Made by a program: the position numbers and the translations under genes
Shown: piece by piece, positions 1 to 8,021 of the stretch
Numbering within the stretch: the first letter of the stretch is position 1
Layout: each line of letters begins with the position of its first letter
Notes under the pieces: generated by a model
Database searches by the model: none
Seen by the model: the letters and a program-made list of their open reading frames with translations, nothing else
Told to the model about the DNA's origin: nothing
NCBI GenBank assembly: GCA_017470505.1
Contig: JAFUYO010000023.1
Coordinates: 1 to 39,020 of the forward strand
From: Butyrivibrio sp.
GTDB lineage: Bacteria > Bacillota > Clostridia > Lachnospirales > Lachnospiraceae
DNA: 39,020 nucleotides
Direction of reading: 5' to 3'

Positions 1-306
1 GCTGTACTGACAGCAATCGCTATTCCGGTATTCACAACACAGCTGGAGAAGAGTCGTGAGGCAACAGATATTGCTAACGTTCGTTCTGCTTATGCGGAGG
101 TTGTGACTGAATATCTGACTGATTCAACTAACAGCCATTCTATGACTGTTGCAGCTCGTCAGACTCAGAAGAGTTGGCAGGGAGAAAAGGGCGTTATTGT
201 TACTCAGGTTAACGGCAAAGAAAGTAAGCTTTCATATAATGCTAGGACCACAGGGAGCAGTTATACTGTTAAGATTAATAATAGTGGCACAGTAACGGTT
301 AACTAA
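1..306 (+). CDS. Type IV pilin, 3' part (5' end outside window)
   Basis: The frame is open from the first base and ends in TAA at 304-306. The visible start reads AVLTAIAIPVFTTQLEKSRE, which is the second half of a type IV pilin N-terminal helix: a hydrophobic stretch, then a charged turn and ADIANVRSAY-like helix. The prepilin leader and FTLxE motif must lie just upstream of the window. The globular part is short (about 70 residues), rich in Thr, Ser and Asn, and ends in strand-like segments, as in ComGC/PilA-type pilins. It is followed directly by a strong terminator and is not continuous with the assembly genes. Its size and position suggest the major pilin (PilA), but that is inference. 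An internal ATG at 103 exists but would remove the conserved helix, so it is not the start. Confidence 0.85.
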   Translation, partial: AVLTAIAIPVFTTQLEKSREATDIANVRSAYAEVVTEYLTDSTNSHSMTVAARQTQKSWQGEKGVIVTQVNGKESKLSYNARTTGSSYTVKINNSGTVTVN

Positions 307-368
307 GAATTATGATAAGATGACTATGGAATTATTCAAGGAAACTCTGATAGACATAGCCCAAATAG

Positions 369-401
369 GCGCCGTCCCTTCATAAAGGATGGCGCTTTTT
401 T
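369..401 (+). terminator. Rho-independent terminator after the pilin gene
   Basis: A 9-bp stem (369-377 with 387-395, one G-U pair) closes a 9-nt loop and is followed by six T residues (396-401). It lies 63 nt past the pilin stop and separates the pilin from the LtaS-like gene. Confidence 0.9.
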
Positions 402-439
402 ATCAGGTTCAGTAAAAACGCCAATGAAAGGAATTCTGT

Positions 440-2773
440 ATGAGAGCCCCAATAAAAAAAGTGCTTTTGGCACTGTTGGTTACATTGCCGCTTGTTTTTA
501 TTCTCTTTTTCTTTGGCTATTTTCCACTACACTATGACATAGTGCTTGGGGTTAGGAATATTGACGGTGAAGGAATATGTCAATCTTATGGGTCTCAAGT
601 CGATGGACGAACTTATGTCAATGAGGTGACATTTTACTTTGGTAGTGAATTAGAGAAAGCAACGATTAAAGGTTTTTATTATGATGTCGATACGCTGTAT
701 CTGGTAACGTCAGATGTTTCGAAATTTGAGATTGTAAAGATTGACTCATACATAAAAGGGATACACTTGACGCATTTTGACGCGATGGATATTTTGCCAA
801 ATGGAGAAATAATAGAAGGCCAGAAAGCAACACTTTCTTCTCTAGATGGAGTCTTACGTGTTGATGTCAATGACCCGAATGAGGGTGCGATGGTCACAAT
901 CAGTAAGGCGTTTATTCCTATATGGTTCTTACTGATTTATTTTGCGGTAATAATTGTGTTTGCAATCCTGCTTGCATTTTTACTTGGGTATCTGTATGAA
1001 CACATGCCTACGATAATAGTACCGCTTACAGGTGCTGCCTGTATTGCTGTTACACTACTGGCTGGCGGTTTTTTTTGTGGAAGTCTTTCATATACTCGAT
1101 ATACAAATTTTTTATTAAATTGGCTATTGGTATTTGCGTTATCTCTTGCGTTAAATGCCTTTACACTGCCGTTCCTTGGTACGCTCTTCATGATGGCATT
1201 TATTACCATTTGGTATATTGCAAACTATTTTGTGATTGCTCTTCGTGGAAAGCCTATTATGCCTGCTGATTTAAAAGCAGCTGGTACAGCTGCGGAGGTT
1301 ATGGGGGGATATACATTTACTCCAAGCTGGAAAATGGTATTAGGCGTCTTTATTGTGGGTTTTTATGGAGTGTGTTTATATCAGTGTTGGAGAAAAAACA
1401 GATTCAAACAGAGAATCTCTATAAAAAGAAATATTCTACAGCGAGCTATATTGCTTTGCACGGCTATAGGACTTTTTGTTATAGGAACTAATACCCAAAC
1501 ATTTAAAAGATTAAATGATTTTGCATGGGACGCCACATTGATGAAAGATTTCCACGAGGAAGGAATGGTTTTGACATACTTTAAAAGTGTTTTAAACTCT
1601 AGCGTAAAAAAGCCTGATGGATATTCAAAAGAAGTTGTGGATGGTTATTTAAAAGAATACAACACTGAATCTGCAAGAGATTCAGATATAATTCAGCCCA
1701 CACGAATAATAATGGTGATGAACGAAGCATTTTCTGATTTACGTGGTGTGGGGCTTAATCCACAGATTGATGTTATGCCATTTATTGACAGCCTGGATGA
1801 AAATATAGTAGAAGGCAATCTGTATGTATCAGTTTACGGAGGGGGAACTTGCAATACCGAGTTTGAAGCGCTTACAGGAAATACGCTTGCGTTTCTTGGA
1901 ACTGGAGCATACCCGTATACAGAAAACGTGACTGAACCGTTGTTTTCTCTCGCTTCCTACTTTCAGAGTCTAAATTATACTGCTGATGCTTTTCATCCCA
2001 ATGAAGCGGATAACTGGAATAGAGACATGGTGTACCCAAATTTGGGATTTGAAGTATTTCATAGTATAGAAGATTTCCGAGATAATAATGAAGTTATATT
2101 TTTACATGATCAACCGGCTGATATTAATGACTATCAATATATAGAGGCTGTTGACAAAGAAAAGAGCGGGAGTCCTCGCTTTCTTTTTGATGTTACAATG
2201 CAAAACCATTCTCCGTATGAACGTTGGCTTGATGTTGAAAAAGCTGATTCTGTAGGAGAGAATGGAAGCGACTTATATGTAGATACTCAAGTGTACCTTT
2301 CTCTTGTTAAGGCATCAGATGATGAGATTCGTCAACTTGTAGAGACGTATCAAGATAGTGCTGAACCGACAATGATTATCTTTTTTGGAGATCATCAACC
2401 GGGACTGCCTGGTACTGCTGTAAATGAGATATATACAGATTTATATTCGAATTTAGATTTGTATAAATCAAAGTTTTTTATCTGGACAAACTACGATACC
2501 AAAGAATGGCATAACGCCGGTATCAGTGCTAATTATTTGCCGTGGCTGATACTTGATCGAGGAAGTTTTCCACTGCCACCGTATGTGCAGATGCTGAAGG
2601 AACTTTACGCTAAGTATCCCATTATCTCCGCACAGGGTGTGATGGACAATGAGGGTAACATTTATTCTGGGGTCGCCGAAGTAATGGATGACCCGCTGAT
2701 TAAAAAGTATCAGTACATTCAATATGCAAATCTTTTTGACGAAATCGACCCGGCGTGGTTTGAAGTAAATTGA
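440..2773 (+). CDS. LtaS-family membrane sulfatase (phosphoglycerol transferase-like)
   Basis: This 777-residue polytopic membrane protein has an extracellular alkaline-phosphatase/sulfatase domain, as in lipoteichoic acid synthases that move glycerol-phosphate from phosphatidylglycerol onto polymers or glycolipids outside the membrane. Seen in the sequence: one N-terminal membrane helix (about 7-28), a ~125-residue segment predicted outside, a bundle of five or so helices (about 158-350), then the catalytic domain (about 420-740). Expected active-site features are present: Glu429 in MNEAF, the nucleophile-type Thr470 in GGGTCNTEFEALTG, and Asp651-His652 in FFGDHQPG. Start ATG 440 has AAAGGA about 8 nt upstream. 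The outside segment between helices 1 and 2 is not part of the classic five-helix LtaS layout. The gene is AT-richer than the pilus genes and is bounded by terminators, so it is its own unit. The polymer made cannot be told from sequence. Confidence 0.85.
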   Translation: MRAPIKKVLLALLVTLPLVFILFFFGYFPLHYDIVLGVRNIDGEGICQSYGSQVDGRTYVNEVTFYFGSELEKATIKGFYYDVDTLYLVTSDVSKFEIVKIDSYIKGIHLTHFDAMDILPNGEIIEGQKATLSSLDGVLRVDVNDPNEGAMVTISKAFIPIWFLLIYFAVIIVFAILLAFLLGYLYEHMPTIIVPLTGAACIAVTLLAGGFFCGSLSYTRYTNFLLNWLLVFALSLALNAFTLPFLGTLFMMAFITIWYIANYFVIALRGKPIMPADLKAAGTAAEVMGGYTFTPSWKMVLGVFIVGFYGVCLYQCWRKNRFKQRISIKRNILQRAILLCTAIGLFVIGTNTQTFKRLNDFAWDATLMKDFHEEGMVLTYFKSVLNSSVKKPDGYSKEVVDGYLKEYNTESARDSDIIQPTRIIMVMNEAFSDLRGVGLNPQIDVMPFIDSLDENIVEGNLYVSVYGGGTCNTEFEALTGNTLAFLGTGAYPYTENVTEPLFSLASYFQSLNYTADAFHPNEADNWNRDMVYPNLGFEVFHSIEDFRDNNEVIFLHDQPADINDYQYIEAVDKEKSGSPRFLFDVTMQNHSPYERWLDVEKADSVGENGSDLYVDTQVYLSLVKASDDEIRQLVETYQDSAEPTMIIFFGDHQPGLPGTAVNEIYTDLYSNLDLYKSKFFIWTNYDTKEWHNAGISANYLPWLILDRGSFPLPPYVQMLKELYAKYPIISAQGVMDNEGNIYSGVAEVMDDPLIKKYQYIQYANLFDEIDPAWFEVN

Positions 2774-2883
2774 GTGGTATTTGATCAAAACAGTACGAAG
2801 TGCTTAGTATTCGCTTAGGTAAGTTGAAACAAGACGATTGAAATGTGCAAAATCGAGAGACAATGGCGGCAATTCGTTGTTTT

Positions 2884-2921
2884 ATAATCAAAAAAACGGA
2901 CGATTTGATTATACTTTTTTT
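2884..2921 (+). terminator. Probable terminator after the LtaS-like gene
   Basis: A perfect 9-bp AT-rich stem (2884-2892 with 2904-2912) is followed by a T-rich tract at 2915-2921. It lies 110 nt beyond the stop codon. The stem is weak in GC, hence the moderate confidence. Confidence 0.6.
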
Positions 2922-2965
2922 ATAAGGTACTGTAAAATTTAATAGTTTTTAATCTGGATATTGAC

Positions 2966-3008
2966 TATAATGAAAATATAAAAAGGGGCAAAATTTTTTT
3001 GACCCCTT
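2966..3008 (+). promoter_or_regulatory. Probable promoter and 5' hairpin of the pilus assembly operon
   Basis: A consensus -10 (TATAAT, 2966-2971) has no good -35 at 16-18 nt. Just downstream, AAGGGG (2983-2988) pairs with CCCCTT (3003-3008) around an A/T-rich loop, so it would sit near the start of the transcript. No T-run follows, so it does not look like a terminator. I looked for c-di-GMP-I/II riboswitch cores in 2922-3082 and did not see one. Confidence 0.4.
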
Positions 3009-3082
3009 AAGTCATGATTAATTGAGAATACTATCGAACGTCAGTAATACATAGCACACTACAACCGGCGAAGGGGGCTAAG

Positions 3083-4801
3083 ATGGCAAAGAGGAAAATT
3101 GGGGAGATGCTGATCGAGAGGGGACTGATCACGGACAATGAGCTGGACTTTGCGCTGGATATGCAGAAGTTCACCCATGAGAAGCTCGGAGAAGTCCTGA
3201 TTACCAACAAGATCACCACACCCGAGAGCGTGGCTCAGGTCCTGTCTAGTCAACTAGAGGTGGAGTATGTGGACCTCAACAAGAGGACCATTCCCGCGGA
3301 GCTGACGCGCATCGTCAAGAGGAATACCGCCAGACAGAACCATCTGGTTCCGGTGCAGAAGCAGGGAGATCAGCTGTTTGTGGCGATGGAGGATCCGCTC
3401 AATTACTTTGCCATGGACGAGGTGAGGAAGGCGACGAACCTCCGGGTAGTGCCGCTCATCGCGACCAAGGCGGCGGTCGAGCACGCGATCAACACCCTCT
3501 ACGGCAATGAAACTGCCAACAAGGCTATCGCCGATTTCAAAAAAGAGCAGGGACCCGAGGAAGAGGTTCCCGAGACCAATTTTACTAACTTCGACTTTAT
3601 CATCTCATCAACTGCGGCTGGTGGGGATGCTGAGAGCGCACCCACCATCCGACTGGTGAATTCAATTATAGAGCGTGCCGTTCAGGAGCACGCATCAGAT
3701 ATCCATTTGGAGCCAAGGGAAAACGACATGGACGTCCGTATGCGTATCGACGGCATTATGAGGGACATCATCAAGGTCCCCAAGAATATCACGGCTTCAG
3801 TAATAGCCAGGGTCAAGACGATGTCCGGAATGGACGTTGCGGAGAAGAGAGTCCCTCAGGACGGGCGTTTTGCTGCGAGCGTCCTCAACAAGAGCATCGA
3901 CATGCGTGTATCGACCCTTCCGATTGCCTGGGGCGAGAAGATTGTGTGTCGTCTTCTGGACAAATCCAATACCAATATTGATAAAGAGATGTTGGGTCTT
4001 AGGCCTGACGACATGGAAAAATATGAGAAGCTCATCCACTACAAGAACGGCGTGATGCTGCTGGTTGGTCCCACAGGTTCAGGTAAGACCACGACCATGT
4101 ACGCGATGTTAAATGAGCTGAACACGAGGGATGTAAACCTGATAACACTTGAGGATCCTATCGAGTACAACCTCGACGGACTCAACCAGGTTCAGATAAA
4201 TCCCAAGACCAACATGACTTTTGCTTCGGGCCTGAGGGCCATCCTTCGTCAGGACCCGGATATCGTCTCTGTCGGTGAGATCCGTGACGGTGAGACAGCA
4301 GAGATCTGTATGAGAGCTGCCCTCACCGGCAGATTTGTTATCAGCACCATCCACACCAACGACGCTGTCGGCGCTATTGACCGTCTCGTTGATATCGGAG
4401 TTGAGCCGTACCTTGTTTCTGCGACGCTCCGTGGTGTTATTTCACAGAGACTTATAAGGCGTATCTGCCCGTACTGCGGTGAGGAGTATGAACCTCAGAG
4501 GGATGAAGTCGAGAGGCTCAACCTCAAGGTGCAGCCCGGCTTGAAGTTCAGGTATGGAAGAGGCTGCCAGCACTGCTACAACACAGGATACTCAGGACGT
4601 ATAGCGGTGTTTGAGATCATGATGATAACACCTGAGATAAGAGACCTCATCTACAGACAGGTAGGCAGGAAGGCTATCGAGGAAGAGCTGCACAAGCCCG
4701 AGAACGGCTTTGTATCGCTGAAGGAAGCGGGGGCAAGACTCGTTCTTGAGGGAGTAACAACCGCATTCGAAGTCATGAGAATCACAAACGAGAGCGACTA
4801 A
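3083..4801 (+). CDS. pilB: PilB/GspE-type pilus extension ATPase
   Basis: This 572-residue hexameric ATPase powers pilus assembly at the cytoplasmic face of the membrane. Residues 1-140 form an MshEN-type N-terminal domain with two tandem motifs (KIGEMLIERGLITDNEL and KLGEVLITNKIT), the fold that binds c-di-GMP in MshE/PilB relatives. The catalytic core has Walker A GPTGSGKT (329-336, Lys335), the Asp box EDPIEYN, Walker B with Glu399 in VGEIRD, and the His box TIHTND. A tetracysteine zinc site is complete (Cys462/465 and Cys495/498), which separates extension ATPases from PilT. Length is usual. A GGCGAAGGGGG stretch lies about 8 nt before ATG 3083. It is the first gene of the assembly operon, 19 nt ahead of pilT. 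Both MshEN motifs begin with Lys instead of Arg, and the second lacks its Gly, so ligand binding is uncertain. Confidence 0.96.
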   Translation: MAKRKIGEMLIERGLITDNELDFALDMQKFTHEKLGEVLITNKITTPESVAQVLSSQLEVEYVDLNKRTIPAELTRIVKRNTARQNHLVPVQKQGDQLFVAMEDPLNYFAMDEVRKATNLRVVPLIATKAAVEHAINTLYGNETANKAIADFKKEQGPEEEVPETNFTNFDFIISSTAAGGDAESAPTIRLVNSIIERAVQEHASDIHLEPRENDMDVRMRIDGIMRDIIKVPKNITASVIARVKTMSGMDVAEKRVPQDGRFAASVLNKSIDMRVSTLPIAWGEKIVCRLLDKSNTNIDKEMLGLRPDDMEKYEKLIHYKNGVMLLVGPTGSGKTTTMYAMLNELNTRDVNLITLEDPIEYNLDGLNQVQINPKTNMTFASGLRAILRQDPDIVSVGEIRDGETAEICMRAALTGRFVISTIHTNDAVGAIDRLVDIGVEPYLVSATLRGVISQRLIRRICPYCGEEYEPQRDEVERLNLKVQPGLKFRYGRGCQHCYNTGYSGRIAVFEIMMITPEIRDLIYRQVGRKAIEEELHKPENGFVSLKEAGARLVLEGVTTAFEVMRITNESD

Positions 4802-4820
4802 TTTTACGGGGTACACATAC

Positions 4821-5876
4821 ATGATAAACATCGAAGAACTTGTAAGAAGAGCCAAGGAAGACGGGGCATCCGATATCCACATCATCTGCGGGCTACCGCC
4901 CAAGTACAGGAGAAGCGGCGACCTTGAGGATATGGAGAGTACAATCGTTACCAAAGAGGACTGCCTTGCGATGGCAAAGCAGCTCTCAAAAACGCAGGAA
5001 GCTTTTGACGAGCTCATGACGACAGGTGAGCTTGACGCGGCGGATTCTTTTGCGGATAACCGTTGCCGTATCCATCTGTTCAAGCAGCAGGGGGTTCCGA
5101 GCCTGGCACTCCGTATCCTCTCGGAGCACATACCGCAGCTGGAGACGCTGGGAGTTCCGCCTGCAGTTATGGACCTTCCCAAGCTCCACAAGGGTATTGT
5201 CCTCGTGACAGGAGAGACCGGATCAGGTAAGTCGACGACACTCGCCGCAATCCTTGACAATATCAACCACAACTACAAGCGCCACATCGTTACATTAGAG
5301 GATCCTGTGGAGTATGTATATAAACCAGATCTCTGCGCGATCAACCAGAGAGAGGTCGGCAAGGACACACAGAGCTTTGCGATGGGACTAAGGGCTTCAC
5401 TCCGTGAGGACCCCAACGTCATCCTCATCGGTGAGATGCGTGACAGGGATACGATAGAGACAGCAATCACGGCAGCTGAGACGGGTCACCTTGTGTTCGG
5501 AACACTGCACACAGGCTCCGCTTCAGATTCCATCGACCGTATGGTTCAGGTTTTCCCGGAGGCGGCGCAGCAGCAGATAAGGCTGCAGCTCTCAATGGTC
5601 TTGCAGGCTGTTCTGACACAGCAGCTTGTCCAGAAGAAGGGCGGGAACGGGAGAGTTCTGGCAGCCGAGTACATGATAGTTACCGACGCCATAAGGAACC
5701 TCATCCGTACAGGCGGAACGCCTCAGATAGCCAATGCGGTTGCAACCAGTGCCGACATAGGCGGTCAGACAATGGACCAGGCGCTTGTGATGCTCGTAAG
5801 GAGAGGCCTCATAACCAGAGAGAACGCGCTTCATTACTGTGTAAACAAGGACTACGTGACCAGGAACATGATGTGA
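4821..5876 (+). CDS. pilT: PilT-type pilus retraction ATPase
   Basis: This 351-residue ATPase disassembles pilin fibres and so drives pilus retraction and twitching. It has the PilT layout: a short N-terminal PAS-like domain (ASDIHIICGLPPKYRRSGDL), Walker A GETGSGKS (131-138, Lys137), the Asp box TLEDPVEYVY, Walker B LIGEMRD, the His box TLHTGSA, and the C-terminal AIRNLIR motif specific to the PilT group. It lacks the zinc tetracysteine of pilB. It starts 19 nt after pilB behind a weak GGGG ribosome site. Its presence means the system is a retractile pilus and not only a secretion or competence pseudopilus, which usually has a single ATPase. Confidence 0.96.
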   Translation: MINIEELVRRAKEDGASDIHIICGLPPKYRRSGDLEDMESTIVTKEDCLAMAKQLSKTQEAFDELMTTGELDAADSFADNRCRIHLFKQQGVPSLALRILSEHIPQLETLGVPPAVMDLPKLHKGIVLVTGETGSGKSTTLAAILDNINHNYKRHIVTLEDPVEYVYKPDLCAINQREVGKDTQSFAMGLRASLREDPNVILIGEMRDRDTIETAITAAETGHLVFGTLHTGSASDSIDRMVQVFPEAAQQQIRLQLSMVLQAVLTQQLVQKKGGNGRVLAAEYMIVTDAIRNLIRTGGTPQIANAVATSADIGGQTMDQALVMLVRRGLITRENALHYCVNKDYVTRNMM

Positions 5877-5893
5877 AAACGGGGGTAGCATAA

Positions 5894-7114
5894 GTGAACA
5901 GCTACAAATATACTGCGCTGACATCAACAGGTGAGAAAGTCACCGGCATGATTGAGGCTCTCAATCAGGTAGATGCGACATCCAGGATCAGACAGCAGTA
6001 TGACATGATCGTCAATATCAAGGAAATAAAGGGCGCAGGAGAGCTTCCCGGATTCCTCTCCATGGAGATCGGGAGCGGCAAGCTTAACAACAAGGAATTC
6101 ACCCTGATGTGCAGCCAGCTTGCGACCATCCTCTCGGCAGGAATCCCTATCTCAAGGGCCATCAGGCTGATTGGGGACAAGGTGTCCGACAAGACCCTCA
6201 AAAAGATCATGACTGCAGCCGGAGAGGATGTGGAGGCAGGGCGTCTGGTATCAGCATCCTTTGAGGAGCACGGCGCCAAGATATTCCCCATCACCTTCAT
6301 TGAGACTATCCGCGCAGGTGAGGCGGCAGGTGACCTTGCGGGTGCTTTCGACTCAATGGCACGCCACTTTGACAAGCAGTCCAAGATGGGTGCCAAGGTT
6401 AAGTCAGCCATGACCTACCCTCTGTTCGTTCTTTTTGTGGCTGTTGTAGTCGTGATGATACTGATGGTGAGGGTTGTTCCCACATTTACCGCGATTTTTT
6501 CAGACCTCGGTGCTGAGCTTCCGCTTATGACGAGGATCCTGATCGGAGTATCGGATTTTTTCAGAAATAATATCTTTATCATGCTGCTTGTAATAGCGGT
6601 TATAATAATCGCTTTTATCCTGTATAAGAGAACGCCCAAGGGCTCGATGAACCTGGCAAAATTGCAGCTCAAGCTCCCAATCCTCGGGAACATCGCAGAG
6701 CTCAATGCGGCGAGCCTGTTTGCGAACACGATGGCGACCATGATAGGCGCGGGTCTGCCGATGACCAAGGCTGTTCGTATAACAAGTCAGGTGATGACAA
6801 ACGAACTCTACAAGGAAAAGGTGGAGGAGATGGTCAACAGGATAGAGGAAGGCCGCACCGTGGTCGACTCAATGAGAGAGACCAGGATAATGCCGGATAT
6901 CCTGACGGACATGGTCGGTGTCGGTGAGGAGACCGGTGAGATGAAGCACACGCTCGACGTGACTGCGGCTTATTACGACAACGAGCTCGAGCAGGCGGTC
7001 CAGGCGGCGATTGCGATGCTGGAGCCCACGCTTCTCATATTTGTTGCTATCATTGCAGGATTTATCGTTATAGCCCTGTACGTGGCTATGTTCAGTATGT
7101 ACGGTGCGATGTAA
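5894..7114 (+). CDS. pilC: PilC/GspF inner-membrane platform protein
   Basis: This 406-residue polytopic protein is the platform on which the ATPases act. It opens with the family signature YKYTALTSTGEKVTGMIEA and holds two T2SSF repeats: about 70-195 (FTLMCSQLATILSAGIPISRAIRLI) and about 270-395 (FANTMATMIGAGLPMTKAVRIT). Membrane helices follow each repeat (about 170-195, 220-240 and 375-400). The start is GTG 5894, with a GGGGG run at 5881-5885. No in-frame ATG upstream would keep the conserved start. It lies 17 nt after pilT. Length and motif order are as expected for the family. Confidence 0.95.
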   Translation: MNSYKYTALTSTGEKVTGMIEALNQVDATSRIRQQYDMIVNIKEIKGAGELPGFLSMEIGSGKLNNKEFTLMCSQLATILSAGIPISRAIRLIGDKVSDKTLKKIMTAAGEDVEAGRLVSASFEEHGAKIFPITFIETIRAGEAAGDLAGAFDSMARHFDKQSKMGAKVKSAMTYPLFVLFVAVVVVMILMVRVVPTFTAIFSDLGAELPLMTRILIGVSDFFRNNIFIMLLVIAVIIIAFILYKRTPKGSMNLAKLQLKLPILGNIAELNAASLFANTMATMIGAGLPMTKAVRITSQVMTNELYKEKVEEMVNRIEEGRTVVDSMRETRIMPDILTDMVGVGEETGEMKHTLDVTAAYYDNELEQAVQAAIAMLEPTLLIFVAIIAGFIVIALYVAMFSMYGAM

Positions 7115-7180
7115 TGCGCATCCTGATGCATCCGAAATGTCCGGTAGCGGCAGGTACTGTTTGACTGGAGGAAAAGACAA

Positions 7181-7993
7181 TTGGTTATATATTACGGCGT
7201 GTGTACAGCCATACTGGGGCTGATCTTCGGGTCGTTCCTCAACTGCACGGCGATGCGCATCGTCAGGGGAGAGGACTTTGTAAAGGGCAGAAGCCACTGC
7301 ATGAGCTGCGGACACGAACTCGGAGCAGCCGACCTTGTACCTTTATTCAGCTACCTTGTACACAGGGGCAGATGCAGGTACTGCGGGGATAAAATATCTG
7401 TGAGATACCCGCTGACTGAGCTGACCTTTATGCTTCTGAGCCTCGGGCTGTACGTGGCGATCATAGGCTTTGGAGGGCTGACACTTCCGGCAATCCTTCT
7501 GTTCTTTAAATGCTGGTTTCTGACCGGGTGCCTCTTTGTTCTGTCGCTGACAGACCTTGAGATATTCGAGATACCCGACGGGACGCTGATAGCAGGAGCT
7601 ATCTCCTGGGTCATCTTTACGATATTGGAACTGATTTTGGGAATACACGGCATCATGTGGGTACTGCACCACGTCCTTGCGGGGCTTCTCGTCGGAGGAC
7701 TGATGCTCCTCATCAGCCTTATAATGGACAAAGTCCTCAAAAAGGACAGCCTCGGCGGCGGCGACATAAAGCTCTTTGCACTATTAGGGCTCTACCTCGG
7801 GTACGCGGGGAGCTACGAGCTGGTTTTGTTATCCTGCGTTATGGGACTTGTCTTTGCAGGGGCGCGGAAAGCTCTTTTTGCGGAGGCGTCAAGGGAATTT
7901 CCCTTTGGGCCGTCAATAGCACTTTCGGGTTACCTGCTGCTCATCTTTGGTGATATGATCACGGACTGGTATCTTGGTCTTTTTATGTATTAA
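7181..7993 (+). CDS. pilD: Prepilin peptidase / N-methylase
   Basis: This 270-residue A24-type aspartic membrane protease cleaves prepilins after the leader Gly and can methylate the new N-terminus. The start is TTG 7181 behind a good GGAGG (7167-7171). Visible marks: GSFLNC near the start, two CxxC pairs forming the cytoplasmic zinc domain (Cys40/43 and Cys65/68), and the two catalytic aspartates, Asp125 in LTDLEIFEIPDG and Asp195 in GGGDIKL. About seven or eight membrane helices are spread along the rest. Because the CxxC pairs are present it is probably bifunctional, as in PilD and unlike small TadV/FlaK enzymes. The gap to pilC is 66 nt, the largest in the early operon, with no terminator seen. 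Substrates are likely the partial pilin at 1-306 and the pilin-like products of 12633-22779. Confidence 0.95.
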   Translation: MVIYYGVCTAILGLIFGSFLNCTAMRIVRGEDFVKGRSHCMSCGHELGAADLVPLFSYLVHRGRCRYCGDKISVRYPLTELTFMLLSLGLYVAIIGFGGLTLPAILLFFKCWFLTGCLFVLSLTDLEIFEIPDGTLIAGAISWVIFTILELILGIHGIMWVLHHVLAGLLVGGLMLLISLIMDKVLKKDSLGGGDIKLFALLGLYLGYAGSYELVLLSCVMGLVFAGARKALFAEASREFPFGPSIALSGYLLLIFGDMITDWYLGLFMY

Positions 7994-8021
7994 AAAACAG
8001 TACATTGCAAGGGGACAACAA

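Noticed and set aside
2922-3082. c-di-GMP riboswitch ahead of pilB
   Set aside because: Such switches often precede clostridial pilus operons, but I found no recognisable conserved core, only a short hairpin.
7974-8021. Longer ATG start for the PilM-PilN fusion
   Set aside because: It overlaps pilD and adds residues unlike PilM. ATG 8022 has a proper ribosome site.
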